Below, piece by piece: positions 16,575 through 25,145 of a DNA stretch of 64,000 bases; position 1 is the stretch's first letter, and each line of letters starts with the position of its first letter. The position numbers and the translations under genes are program-made. The DNA lies in the NCBI RefSeq assembly GCF_013386825.1, contig NZ_JACARC010000045.1, forward strand, positions 1-64,000, in the 5' to 3' direction. The notes beneath the pieces were generated by a model. That model saw only the letters and a list, made by a program, of their open reading frames with translations, was not told the DNA's origin and did not search any database. Source of the stretch: Pseudomonas sp. IPO3778. Lineage in GTDB: Bacteria > Pseudomonadota > Gammaproteobacteria > Pseudomonadales > Pseudomonadaceae.

Positions 16575-17682
16575 AGCCCAGCACCTCCACCTGTTGTGCC
16601 CAGCGCCCGGCGCGGGTGCGCAGTTCTTCAGCGGAGAAGGCCGAGCCACTCACCGCCAGCAGCAATTGCCCCAAGGCATGGCCCTGGATGCGCTCCACGC
16701 CGCCTTGCAGCAAGCGCACGCGGCCGCCGAGGGCGCTGAACAGCGCGGCTAAATCCGGTTCGTCTTCGGCGCTGCCGGTCAATTGCAAACGCAGCACCAC
16801 GGCGGCGTCTTTTGAGGCCGGGTGGGTGTGTAAACGGTTTTGAAGCTCCTCGGGCAACCCATGTTGCAGCGGGGCCAGCAGGGTTTTGCTGACCTCGTGC
16901 CGGGGGTTGCCAAACACTTCCCATACCGGGCCTTGCTCGACCACGTGGCCATGTTCCAGCACCACCACGCGGTCGCAAATTTCTCGAATCACGGCCATTT
17001 CATGGGTGATCAATACGATGGTAAGGCCCAGGCGCTTGTTGATCTCCCGCAGCAGGCCGAGGATCGATTGGGTGGTTTCCGGGTCGAGGGCTGACGTGGC
17101 TTCGTCACACAACAGAATCTGCGGGTCATGCACCAGCGAACGGGCAATGCCCACCCGCTGTTTCTGTCCGCCGGACAGCTGCGCCGGGTAGGCCTTGTGC
17201 TTGTCCTGCAAACCCACCAGCTCCAACAGCTCGCGCACTTTATTCTCGCGCTGTGCCTTGGGCACACCCGCGACTTTCAGCGGCAGTTCGACGTTCTGCC
17301 ACACGGTCTTGGCCGACATCAGATTGAAGTGCTGGAAGATCATGCCGATGCGCCGACGCAGGGCCACCAGGCGGTCTTCGTCGAAGTCGCCGATGTCCAC
17401 CTGGTCAATCAGCACCCGGCCGCTGCTCGGCTGTTCCAGGCGGTTGATGGTACGGATCAGCGACGACTTGCCGGCGCCGCTGCGGCCGATGATGCCGAAC
17501 ACTTCGCCGCGCTGGATCGCCAGGTCAATGCCTTGCAGGGCCGGCACGGCTTGGCCGTCATAGGTCTTGCCCAGGTTGATGAATCGCACATGGGCATGGT
17601 TCAGCGCCGGGTGCAGCTCGGTCTGCTGCGCGTCCAGGTGCGGTGGTTGCGACTCGCGTAGTTGTGCTGTGGCGGCGCTCAT
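16564..17682 (-). CDS. metN: Methionine-type ABC transporter ATPase with NIL domain
   Basis: A 372-residue MetN-type ATPase. Walker A is GRSGAGKSS, the signature LSGGQKQR, Walker B ILLCDEATSALDPE and the switch THEMAVI. The last 90 or so residues form the NIL/ACT-like domain that mediates methionine trans-inhibition in E. coli MetN. The ATG at 17682 has AAGG six bases upstream; the in-frame TTG at 17688 has none at a usable distance. An N-terminal tail of about 30 residues precedes the ATPase fold. It lies between metQ and metI in the same operon. Confidence 0.9.
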   Translation of the reverse strand: MSAATAQLRESQPPHLDAQQTELHPALNHAHVRFINLGKTYDGQAVPALQGIDLAIQRGEVFGIIGRSGAGKSSLIRTINRLEQPSSGRVLIDQVDIGDFDEDRLVALRRRIGMIFQHFNLMSAKTVWQNVELPLKVAGVPKAQRENKVRELLELVGLQDKHKAYPAQLSGGQKQRVGIARSLVHDPQILLCDEATSALDPETTQSILGLLREINKRLGLTIVLITHEMAVIREICDRVVVLEHGHVVEQGPVWEVFGNPRHEVSKTLLAPLQHGLPEELQNRLHTHPASKDAAVVLRLQLTGSAEDEPDLAALFSALGGRVRLLQGGVERIQGHALGQLLLAVSGSAFSAEELRTRAGRWAQQVEVLGYVV

Positions 17683-17684
17683 GA

Positions 17685-18494
17685 TCAACCTTCCCAGCCG
17701 ACTTGGTAGAGCGTGCCCAGGGATTTATCCAGGGCGGCCCGCACCACCGGCGAGTGCTGGTAGATGTCGATGAACTTGATCAGGCGCGGGTCGGTTTTGC
17801 TTTTCGGCTGGATCACGAACTGGATCACGTATTCCTTGTGGTCGATCCCGTCGAACAGCAAGGCCGACTCAGGATCGAAGGTCTTGGACAGGCGGATATA
17901 GGCCGGGTAGCCCTGCACCAGGTCGGCATCGTCATAGGCGCGCACCAGTTGCACGGCTTCCACTTGCAGGATCTTGATCTTTTTCGGGTTGGCGACGATG
18001 TCTTCTTCGGTGGCCTTGTAGCCCACGCCCGGCTTGAGGGTGATCAACCCTGCCTTGGCCAGCAGTTGCAGGCCGCGACCGCTGTTGATCGGGTCGTTGG
18101 CAATGGCAACCGTGGCGCCTTGGGGCAGGTCATTGAAGTTTTTGTACTTTTTGGAATACAGGCCGACGTTGTTGATGATCCCCGGGGCGAACGGCACCAG
18201 GTCAAAGCCTGCGGCGGCCTTGGCGTTCTCCAGGAACGGGATGTGCTGGAAGTAGTTCACGTCGATGTCGCCGGCCGCGAGGCTGACGTTGGGCGCGATC
18301 CAGTCGGTGAACTCCACCAGTTCGACTTTCAGCCCTTGTTTACCGGCCTCTTCGACGGCGGCTTCCAGGGGAATCGCGAAGGCGGCGGTGGTGCCGACTT
18401 TCAACGGCGCATCGGCGGCGAACACCGCCGAGCTGAACAATCCGAGGGCGAGGGCCAGTGCTTTGACTGGGTGGCTGAGCAATGTTTTTTTCAT
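17685..18494 (-). CDS. metQ: MetQ-family substrate-binding protein
   Basis: A 269-residue NlpA/MetQ-family periplasmic binding protein. The signal peptide (1-26) ends SAVFAAD and has no lipobox Cys. Family motifs are VEFTDWIAPN, DIDVNYFQHIPFL and VAIANDPINSGRGL. It contains no cysteine and no methionine after the start. First of three metQNI genes, but also the fourth coding gene of a larger run that starts with two SfnB-like enzymes, so the ligand may be an organosulfur compound or a product of those enzymes rather than methionine. Confidence 0.87.
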   Translation of the reverse strand: MKKTLLSHPVKALALALGLFSSAVFAADAPLKVGTTAAFAIPLEAAVEEAGKQGLKVELVEFTDWIAPNVSLAAGDIDVNYFQHIPFLENAKAAAGFDLVPFAPGIINNVGLYSKKYKNFNDLPQGATVAIANDPINSGRGLQLLAKAGLITLKPGVGYKATEEDIVANPKKIKILQVEAVQLVRAYDDADLVQGYPAYIRLSKTFDPESALLFDGIDHKEYVIQFVIQPKSKTDPRLIKFIDIYQHSPVVRAALDKSLGTLYQVGWEG

Positions 18495-18509
18495 AGTGGG
18501 TTTCCAATG

Positions 18510-18607
18510 GTAGGAGCGAGCTTGCTCGCGAAAAACTTGAGGGCGCCGCGGGGTGTCAGGTGCCCCGCGTTATCGTTAGCGATTTTCGCGAGCAAGCTCG
18601 CTCCTAC
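18510..18607. repeat. REPIN, GTAGGAGCGAGCTTGCTCGCG type
   Basis: Inverted arms GTAGGAGCGAGCTTGC... and ...GCAAGCTCGCTCCTAC flank a centre containing a GC-rich inner hairpin (GCGCCGCGGGG with CCCCGCG). It separates metQ from the upstream monooxygenase gene inside an otherwise co-directional run. Same family at 39,165 and 57,596. Confidence 0.9.
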
Positions 18608-18612
18608 AGGGG

Positions 18613-19965
18613 TCAGTGGCGGTAGGTGGAGCCGGTGTGTTGTCCAGGCAGGTGCGCGGAGCTGTGGAACACTTTTTCCCGCAACGTCCCGGTCTCATAC
18701 GCGGTCTTGTACGAGCCCCGGCGCTGCAGTTCCGGCACCACCAGTTCGATAAAGTCGACGTAGCTTTCCGGGGTCACGATGCGCGTCAGGTTGAAGCCAT
18801 CCAGGCCGGTTTCGCTGATCCATGACTCCAGCTCGTCAGCCACCTGCGCAGGCGGACCCACCAGGGTGATGTAGCGGCCGCCGAGGGCGTGTTGCTCGAG
18901 CAATTTGCGCCGGGTCCAGTCGTTGTTTTGCAGGTTTTTGGTCGCCGACTGGATGGCGTTGCTCTTCACGTACTGGATCGGTTCATCGATGTCGTATTGG
19001 GAAAAATCAATCGCCGTGGACGCCGAGAAATGCGCCACGCCGGCTTCCGCGCTGGCATAGCTCAGGTACTCGGCGTGCTTGGCCCAGGCCGCTTCTTCGG
19101 TGGCACCGACGATCACGTTCAGCCCCATGAACACCTTGATGTCGTCGGGGTTGCGTCCGGCTTCCACTGCACTGGCGCGCACCTTGTCCACCTGGATTTT
19201 GGTCGAGGCCTTGTTCTGCCCGCTGATGAACACGCACTCGGCATGGCGCCCGGCGAACAGCAAGCCACGGTCCGAACTGCCCGCCTGGAACAGCACCGGC
19301 GTGCGCTGCGGTGACGGCTCGCACAGGTGATAACCCTCTACCTGGTAGAACTCGCCCTTGTGCTCGACCTTGTGCACTTTCTCGGGCTGGGCATACACCC
19401 GCGCCTGTGGGTCGTTGATCACCGCGTCGTTTTCCCAGCTGCCTTCCCAGAGTTTGTAGAGCACTTCCAGGTATTCGTCGGCCTGGTCGTAGCGCCGGTC
19501 ATGCTCGACCTGCTCGCTGAGGCCCATGGCCTTGGCGGCGCTGTCGAGGTAGCCGGTGACGATATTCCAGCCCACCCGGCCACGGCTCAGGTGATCGAGC
19601 GTGGAAATGCGCCGGGCGAACAGATACGGCGGTTCGTAGGTGAGGTTGGCGGTGAGGCCGAAGCCGAGGTTTTTGGTGACGGCGGCCATGGCCGAGACCA
19701 GCAGCAACGGGTCGTTGACCGGCAGCTGGATCGACTCTTTGAGGGGCACGTCGATCGAGTTTTGATACACGTCATACACCCCGACGATGTCGGCGATGAA
19801 CAACCCGTCAAACAGCCCGCGCTCCAGCAGCTGCGCCAGTTCGGTCCAGTACTCGAGGGTTTTGTACTGGGTCGAGTTGTCCCGTGGATGGGTCCACAGG
19901 CCGTGGTTGATGTGCCCGATGCAGTTCATGTTGAAGGCATTGAGCAGGATTTTTTTCTTCGCCAT
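18613..19965 (-). CDS. NtaA/SnaA/DszA-family FMN-dependent monooxygenase
   Basis: A 450-residue flavin-dependent luciferase-like monooxygenase. It begins KKKILLNAFNMNCIGHINHG, and family motifs include GLFDGLFIADIVGVYD, FGLTANLTYEPPY, GRVGWNIVTGYLDSAAKAMG and FQAGSSDRG. DszA and related enzymes cleave C-S bonds of sulfones or sulfonates with reduced FMN supplied by a separate reductase; none is encoded here. Its start overlaps the stop of the SfnB-like gene by one base. In context it should liberate sulfite or sulfinate from an unknown organosulfur compound. Confidence 0.88.
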   Translation of the reverse strand: MAKKKILLNAFNMNCIGHINHGLWTHPRDNSTQYKTLEYWTELAQLLERGLFDGLFIADIVGVYDVYQNSIDVPLKESIQLPVNDPLLLVSAMAAVTKNLGFGLTANLTYEPPYLFARRISTLDHLSRGRVGWNIVTGYLDSAAKAMGLSEQVEHDRRYDQADEYLEVLYKLWEGSWENDAVINDPQARVYAQPEKVHKVEHKGEFYQVEGYHLCEPSPQRTPVLFQAGSSDRGLLFAGRHAECVFISGQNKASTKIQVDKVRASAVEAGRNPDDIKVFMGLNVIVGATEEAAWAKHAEYLSYASAEAGVAHFSASTAIDFSQYDIDEPIQYVKSNAIQSATKNLQNNDWTRRKLLEQHALGGRYITLVGPPAQVADELESWISETGLDGFNLTRIVTPESYVDFIELVVPELQRRGSYKTAYETGTLREKVFHSSAHLPGQHTGSTYRH

Positions 19966-21158
19966 CAGATCGTCCCCCGCAGTGGCGGGTTTTCATCGTT
20001 GAGGTAGTAATTGCCAACCGCGTGGTACTTCCAGCGCACCGGGTCGTGCAGGGTGTGCACCCGGGCGTTGCGCCAGTGGCGGTCCAGGCCGTGTTCGGCG
20101 AGGGTCGCCTGGCTGCCGGCGAGTTCGAACAAGGTGCTGCCGGCGGCCAGGGAAATCTCGGTGCTCAGGGCGCGCACTTCGGCAACGGCGATGGACGCGG
20201 CCGCCACGGTGTCGGCATTGCTGTCGGCCTGGGCGCGATCGAGGAAATCACCTGCGCGTTCCAGCAAGGCCTCGGTAGCGTGCAGGCGGATGCTCAGGTG
20301 GCCGAAGCTTTTCAGGGTCAATGGATCTTCCGTGGCCTTGTCGCTGGTGGCGTCGATCCAGGGGCGGGTTTTGGTGCGCACAAAGTGCAGGGCATCTTCA
20401 TAGGCGGCGCGGGCGATGCCGGTGTCGATGGCCGCGTGAAGGATCTGCGCCAGCGGGCCGACGGTGGTCGGGCGTTCGAAGGCGCTCTGGAACGGGATCA
20501 CGTCCTGGGCTGCCACCCACACGTTATCGAACACCACCGAACCGCTGCCGGTGGTGCGCTGGCCGAAGCCGCTCCAGTCGTCGATCACGCTCAGGCCCTG
20601 GCTGTCACGGGTGACAAAGGCCAGTTGCTGCACGCCGTTCTCGTCCACCACAGAAGTGGGAATACGTTGGGCGTAGATCGCACCGGTGGAGTAAAACTTG
20701 CGACCGGTGATACGGAAGCCGTCACCGTCGCGAGTGATTGTCGTGATGCGGTCATGGGCCGTCCTGGTGCCCAGTTCGGCCAGGGCATTGCCGAAGCGCT
20801 GGCCGGCGAGCACTTCGGCGTACAGGCGTTTTTGCTGCGCCGGGCTGCCGTTTACCCGCAGCACTTCCAGGGCATAAAAATGGTTTTGCGGGATCTGCCC
20901 CAAGGAAGCATCCGCCTGGGCAATCAGTGCCGTGACCTTGGCCAGGGTGACGTTGGACACCCCGGCGCCGCCGAATGCCCTGGGTACGCTGATGCCCCAC
21001 AGGCCGGAGCGGGAAAACACGTCCAGTTCCGGCAAGGGCAGGCGGCGTTCGCGGTCGCGCAGGGCGCTGTCGCGGCGAAAGTCTTCGGCCAGGTCGCTGG
21101 CGACAATAAGGGCTTGTTCATCGCTGGTAATGACCGCGACGTGATGAGAAAGAGTCAT
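19965..21158 (-). CDS. sfnB: SfnB-family sulfur acquisition oxidoreductase (copy 1)
   Basis: A 397-residue acyl-CoA dehydrogenase-fold flavoenzyme of the SfnB/DszC group. Motifs are GQIPQNHFYALEVL, FYSTGAIYAQ, DDWSGFGQRTTGSGSVVFDNV and, near the C-terminus, LDRHWRNARVHTLHDPVRWK, the DszC/SfnB hallmark. Such enzymes use FMNH2 and oxygen to oxidise organosulfur compounds. The protein contains no cysteine and no methionine after the start. It is 23 bp downstream of its paralogue and overlaps the DszA-like gene. Confidence 0.88.
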   Translation of the reverse strand: MTLSHHVAVITSDEQALIVASDLAEDFRRDSALRDRERRLPLPELDVFSRSGLWGISVPRAFGGAGVSNVTLAKVTALIAQADASLGQIPQNHFYALEVLRVNGSPAQQKRLYAEVLAGQRFGNALAELGTRTAHDRITTITRDGDGFRITGRKFYSTGAIYAQRIPTSVVDENGVQQLAFVTRDSQGLSVIDDWSGFGQRTTGSGSVVFDNVWVAAQDVIPFQSAFERPTTVGPLAQILHAAIDTGIARAAYEDALHFVRTKTRPWIDATSDKATEDPLTLKSFGHLSIRLHATEALLERAGDFLDRAQADSNADTVAAASIAVAEVRALSTEISLAAGSTLFELAGSQATLAEHGLDRHWRNARVHTLHDPVRWKYHAVGNYYLNDENPPLRGTI

Positions 21159-21181
21159 AGGTTTCTCCAGAGGTCTGGTCG

Positions 21182-22423
21182 TTAAATCCAGGAATGTCGG
21201 GCCGGCAAAGTGCCGTTCAGGTGATAGGCGCCCACCGCGTGATATTTCCAGCGCACCGGGTCGTGCAGGGTGTGCACTCGGGCGTTGCGCCAGTGGCGGT
21301 CGAGGTTGAATTCGGCGAGGGTGGCGCGGCTGCCGGCCAGTTCGAACAGTTTTTCGCTGGCCAGCAATGAAATCTCGGTGGTCAGCACTTTGGCTTCTGC
21401 CACGGCAATCGAGGCCCGTGCGGCGGACTGCGCGGTGATCGGCGCGGCACTGACTTGATCCAAAACCTGGCCCGCCTTGCGCAGCAGGGCTTCGGCCGCA
21501 TGCAGTTCGATTTTCAGCTTGCCGATATCGGCGATCACATACAGGTCATCGCTGGCCCGCTCGACCTTGGCGTCGACCCATGGCCGCGAGCGTTCGCGTA
21601 CAAAACTGATGGTGTCGTCCAGCGCACCACGGGCGATGCCGGCGTCGATGGCGGCCTGGATCAATTGCGAAACCGCGCCCTGGATACCCGGCGATTCGCT
21701 GAGGCGCCAGCTCTGCACCACCAGGTCGGCGTCCACCGCTACCTGATCCAGCAGCACCGTGCCGCTGGCGGTGGTGCGTTGGCCAAAACCGGACCAGTCA
21801 TCGACGATGCGCAGCCCTTCGGTGCCACGGCGCACGAACGCCATGACGGTTTTGCCGTCATCGTTCAACGCCTTGACCGCCACCCAGTGGGCGAACAACG
21901 CGCCGGTGGAGTAGAACTTCTGGCCGCTGATGACGTAGCCGTCGCCCTTGGCGGTGATGCGTGACTTGAGGTCCAGGGTGTTTTGGGTGCTGCGTTCCGG
22001 GCCGCCATTGCCGATGCGCCACCCGTCCAGCACGCTCTGGAACAGCTGCTTTTTCTGGCGCTCGCTGGCCGCACCTTGCAGCACGTGCAGGATGCCGAAA
22101 TGGTTCTGCGGGATTTGCCCCAGCGCCGGGTCGGCCGCGCTGATGATCGCGAACACCTCGGCCAGGGTCACGAAGGACACTTGCGGGCCGCCGTACTCAC
22201 GGGGAATGGAAATACTGCCCAGGCCACTGCGGGTGAAGTGCTCGATTTCAGCCCAAGGCAGTTTGCGCTGCTGATCGCGCCGGGCCGCTTGCAGGCGCGC
22301 GGCCTGGGCAAGCGTGTGGGCGGCGCTGAGGGCCTCGGCGTCGTTGCGCAGCACCTTGGCGGGCAACAACAGCGGGGCGACGTCCAGCTCACTCTGGGGG
22401 GGTGTTTGTGCCAAGTTGGACAT
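21182..22423 (-). CDS. SfnB-family sulfur acquisition oxidoreductase (copy 2)
   Basis: A 413-residue paralogue of the preceding gene with the same signature blocks (GQIPQNHFGILHVL, FYSTGALFAHW, DDWSGFGQRTTASGTVLLD, LDRHWRNARVHTLHDP). The two proteins are clearly homologous but well diverged, so they probably act on different substrates or at different steps. It has no cysteine and one internal methionine. Its ATG overlaps the stop of a 20-codon upstream ORF (TGATG), so its translation may be coupled to that leader. Confidence 0.87.
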   Translation of the reverse strand: MSNLAQTPPQSELDVAPLLLPAKVLRNDAEALSAAHTLAQAARLQAARRDQQRKLPWAEIEHFTRSGLGSISIPREYGGPQVSFVTLAEVFAIISAADPALGQIPQNHFGILHVLQGAASERQKKQLFQSVLDGWRIGNGGPERSTQNTLDLKSRITAKGDGYVISGQKFYSTGALFAHWVAVKALNDDGKTVMAFVRRGTEGLRIVDDWSGFGQRTTASGTVLLDQVAVDADLVVQSWRLSESPGIQGAVSQLIQAAIDAGIARGALDDTISFVRERSRPWVDAKVERASDDLYVIADIGKLKIELHAAEALLRKAGQVLDQVSAAPITAQSAARASIAVAEAKVLTTEISLLASEKLFELAGSRATLAEFNLDRHWRNARVHTLHDPVRWKYHAVGAYHLNGTLPARHSWI

Positions 22424-22485
22424 CAGCGCCGCTCCTTGGCTGCACGCAATGCCCTGGCGTTACGCACCGGGGTAATTTTGACCAT
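22423..22485 (-). CDS. Possible 20-codon leader peptide of the sulfur operon
   Basis: ATG at 22485, TGA at 22423-22425, overlapping the ATG of the SfnB-like gene by one base. The peptide reads MVKITPVRNARALRAAKERR: very basic, with no cysteine and no methionine after the start. A GAGG lies five bases before the ATG. The TGATG arrangement is typical of translational coupling. It may be a regulatory leader peptide, a coupling device or a real small protein. It could also be chance in a high-GC genome, but no better ribosome binding site precedes the sfnB-like ATG itself than AAGGAG, which lies inside this ORF. Confidence 0.5.
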   Translation of the reverse strand: MVKITPVRNARALRAAKERR

Positions 22486-22606
22486 ACCTACCTCACATCC
22501 GTTGAAAAGATAAAAAATCAGGAATGTCCGGTGGTCCGGTGCATATACCCTAATCGTGTTAATTATTTAAATAAACTAACTTCTAGGAATATGCATAGAA
22601 GGTCTG
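22486..22606 (-). promoter_or_regulatory. Probable promoter region of the desulfurisation operon
   Basis: AT-rich (AATTATTTAAATAAAC and neighbours), unlike the surrounding GC-rich DNA. It contains a GGTGCATATACC element near 22,540 and GGAATATGCATAG near 22,586-22,598, reminiscent of elements at the left window end and upstream of tcyJ. I infer a CysB-type sulfur-starvation promoter; exact sites are not established. Confidence 0.4.
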
Positions 22607-23392
22607 TCACCCAGGTTCGCAGGGTGAACCGGGGCGGCGGGGCTGGTAGACCAGCGGGGCCGTGGCGGGGTGGATCGGAGCCTGGGGAATGAGTGCGGCG
22701 ATGCGCAGGGTGCGGGCCGGCGCCCAGCGGGAATTGTTGCCGACCCGGTCGAGAATGCAGTAGGTCACTTCAAGGCGATGGTCATCCCCGGCCTCGACGA
22801 TGATCGCCGACGGCACCCACACCTGCACGGCCTTGCCCACATCGCCGGCCTGGATTTTCGGCAGGTCCAGGCGCACATCGCCCCAGCGCAGGGTGATCTC
22901 GTCATCGACCGCCATGTTCTGGTAGGGCTCGATGGTCAGGGGCACGCCGCGGCGAACCTGGCTGCTGTTGACGCCGTGGCGGCAGATGGTCTCAGGCAGG
23001 CCGACGGTGGCCAGGTTCTGGTTTTCGTCGTTACTCAACGCGCAAGGATGGCCGCCGGGGCAGTCGGTCTTGACCTGCACCTGGGTGATGGCCGAGCGCG
23101 CCGGGCCGTGGCCCACCTGCATGACCCGGTAATGAATCCGCGCCGGGCCATTTTGCACAAAGCTTTCCGGTACCTTCAGGCGGGTGAACAGGCCGATTTT
23201 GCCGGCGGTGACACGCCGGGAAGCGGCAAAGCAGTTGTTCCAGAACAACTCGATCAGGTCGCCCTCGTCCATACCGCAGTAAGGCGCGATATCGACCTGC
23301 AGGTTTGTCGCCGCGAGGGCATTGATGCCTTCTCGATGGGCCTGGGGCAACGTCGGGGCAGCGAGCAGCGCCTGAGTGGAAATACGCGTCAT
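22607..23392 (-). CDS. Hypothetical protein with tandem Ig-like halves
   Basis: A 261-residue protein of unknown function. I chose the ATG at 23392 because AAGGAG lies eight bases upstream. There is no signal peptide or membrane segment. Two similar beta-rich halves of about 110 residues can be seen, each with an Ig-like pattern: GMDEGDLIELFWNN then RIHYRVMQVG in the first, MAVDDEITLRWGD then VTYCILDRVGNNSRW in the second. Similar repeats occur in large Pseudomonas surface or invasin-like proteins; this one is short and free-standing. Several cysteines are present, so it does not share the low-sulfur bias of its neighbours. Confidence 0.65.
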   Translation of the reverse strand: MTRISTQALLAAPTLPQAHREGINALAATNLQVDIAPYCGMDEGDLIELFWNNCFAASRRVTAGKIGLFTRLKVPESFVQNGPARIHYRVMQVGHGPARSAITQVQVKTDCPGGHPCALSNDENQNLATVGLPETICRHGVNSSQVRRGVPLTIEPYQNMAVDDEITLRWGDVRLDLPKIQAGDVGKAVQVWVPSAIIVEAGDDHRLEVTYCILDRVGNNSRWAPARTLRIAALIPQAPIHPATAPLVYQPRRPGSPCEPG

Positions 23393-23729
23393 AAATAATC
23401 TCCTTGATGCAGCCAGCAGCAATCGTTCCGGACATCAAGCGCGGGCAGGCGGCGTAGTCCGAAAGGAACGATTTAATGAAAAACCAGAATGGATCCAATC
23501 CTCTGGGCGTTAGATAAGAGGCTTGGTTAGTTGGCGTCAAGGGGCTGGGCGGAGCAAACAGGGCGTTATGGATTATTCAGAAGGGTCTTACTGGCGGGAC
23601 GCTGCAAGTGCGTGTTTCGAGGTGACTTTTACCCAATGAATAAAGGGCTTTTCCCAAAAAACGCTAAAGAGGCGAGTTGCCTTTCGGCAACTCTATAAAG
23701 CGAAGTTTCTTACAAGCGATGGGGGTAAG
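23393..23729. other. Intergenic region between Ig-like gene and tcyN
   Basis: Contains the hairpin listed at 23,674-23,693 and otherwise no supported gene. A 13-codon ORF starting at 23,476 (beginning MKNQNG) is too short to support. The promoter of the leftward Ig-like gene should lie in its left half. Confidence 0.4.
23674..23693 (-). terminator. Hairpin downstream of tcyN, probable terminator
   Basis: Perfect 8-bp stem GAGTTGCC/GGCAACTC with a GAAA-type tetraloop on the leftward transcript. A T run (GTTTTTT) follows about 12 bases later rather than directly, so termination strength is uncertain. Confidence 0.5.
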
Positions 23730-24476
23730 TTAGTTGTTGATGAACTTGCTGAGAAACTGCCGGGTGCGTTCTTCTTTCGGGTTGGCAAACAGTGCCTTGG
23801 CTTCGCCTTGTTCAACGATTACACCCTTGTCGAAGAAGATCACCCGGTTGGCCACATCCCGGGCAAAACTCATCTCGTGGGTCACGATGACCATGGTGCG
23901 GTTTTCTTCCGCGAGGCTGCGAATGGTCGCCAGCACTTCACCGACCAGTTCCGGGTCCAGGGCCGAGGTTGGTTCATCGAACAGGATCACCTCCGGCTCC
24001 ATCGCCAAGGCCCGGGCAATCGCGACCCGTTGCTGCTGCCCACCGGACAGTCGCCGTGGGTAGGCGTCTTCCTTGCCCGCCAGGCCGACCCTGGCCAACA
24101 GCTTGCGGCCGAGGGCATCGGCGGTGGCCCGTGGCATCTTCTTGACCACGATCGGGCCTTCGATGACGTTCTCCAGGGCGGTGCGGTGCGGGAACAGGTT
24201 GAAGTTCTGGAACACAAACCCCACGTGCTGGCGCAGGCGCCGCACCAGGCTTTGTTGCTGGTTGAGCGGGCGGCTGCTGTCGATCTCGATGTCACCGACC
24301 TTGATCCGGCCACTGGTGGGTTCTTCGAGGAAATTCAGGCAGCGCAGGAAGGTGGTCTTGCCGGAACCGCTGGGGCCGATGATGGCGACCACTTCGCCTT
24401 CCTTGACCTCAAGGTCGATCCCGTTCAGCACCACCTGACCCTTGAATTGTTTGGTCAGTTTTTCAACCACGATCAT
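23730..24476 (-). CDS. tcyN: Cystine ABC transporter ATPase
   Basis: A 248-residue amino acid ABC ATPase. Walker A is GPSGSGKTT, the signature LSGGQQQR, Walker B VILFDEPTSALDPE and the switch VTHEMSFA. The assignment to cystine rests on the FliY-like binding protein of the same operon and on dcyD immediately upstream. Its start lies 3 bp after the permease stop. Confidence 0.85.
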   Translation of the reverse strand: MIVVEKLTKQFKGQVVLNGIDLEVKEGEVVAIIGPSGSGKTTFLRCLNFLEEPTSGRIKVGDIEIDSSRPLNQQQSLVRRLRQHVGFVFQNFNLFPHRTALENVIEGPIVVKKMPRATADALGRKLLARVGLAGKEDAYPRRLSGGQQQRVAIARALAMEPEVILFDEPTSALDPELVGEVLATIRSLAEENRTMVIVTHEMSFARDVANRVIFFDKGVIVEQGEAKALFANPKEERTRQFLSKFINN

Positions 24477-24479
24477 GCT

Positions 24480-25145
24480 TCAAGACTCCAGGTCATGCCG
24501 GTTGACTCGCGCTTCCAGGCGGTTTTGCACGTGCGCCAGGGCGCTGGCAAGAATCCAGTAGATCAAGGCGGCGGACAGATACATGGTGAAAATTTCGAAG
24601 GTACGGGCCGACACCAATTGCGCCTGGCGGAACAGCTCCGGCACCTGGATGGTGGCGGCCAGGGCGGTGTCCTTGACCAGGGAAATAAAGCTGTTGCCCA
24701 ACGGCGGCAAGGCCGTGCGCATGGCCTGGGGCAGGATGGCCCGGCGCAGGGTCTGCGCACGGGTCATGCCGATACTGGCCGCTGCTTCCCACTGGCCGCG
24801 CTCGATGGAGCCGATGGCGGCACGCAGGATTTCACAGGCGTAAGCGGCCATGTTCAGCGAGAAGCCGATCATGGCCGCCGGGATCGGATCCAGCTCGATG
24901 CCCACTTGTGGCAAGCCGTAGTAGATCAAAAACAGCTGTACCAGCAAGGGCGTGCCGCGAAAGAACGACACGTAGACGCGGGCAGTCCAGCTCAACAACT
25001 TGAAGCGCGACAGGCGCATCAAGGCCAGGCCGAAGCCCAGCAGCAAGCCGAAAAACATCCCGCCAAGGCTAAGGATTACCGTGAAATACGCGCCCTTGAG
25101 CAGAAAGGGCGCGGAGTCCAGCGCGAGTTGGAAACCTGCTTCCAT
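24480..25145 (-). CDS. tcyL: Cystine ABC transporter permease
   Basis: A 221-residue HEQRo-family permease with about five membrane segments. The motif VSFFRGTPLLVQLFLIYYGLP (about residues 60-80) and an EAA loop EAAASIGMTRAQTLRRA are visible. A single permease gene in the operon implies a homodimeric channel. Its start codon overlaps the tcyJ stop by one base. Confidence 0.87.
   Translation of the reverse strand: MEAGFQLALDSAPFLLKGAYFTVILSLGGMFFGLLLGFGLALMRLSRFKLLSWTARVYVSFFRGTPLLVQLFLIYYGLPQVGIELDPIPAAMIGFSLNMAAYACEILRAAIGSIERGQWEAAASIGMTRAQTLRRAILPQAMRTALPPLGNSFISLVKDTALAATIQVPELFRQAQLVSARTFEIFTMYLSAALIYWILASALAHVQNRLEARVNRHDLES

Noticed and set aside
23476..23517. 13-codon ORF beginning MKNQNG
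   Set aside because: Too short, and the region upstream of the Ig-like gene gives no other support.
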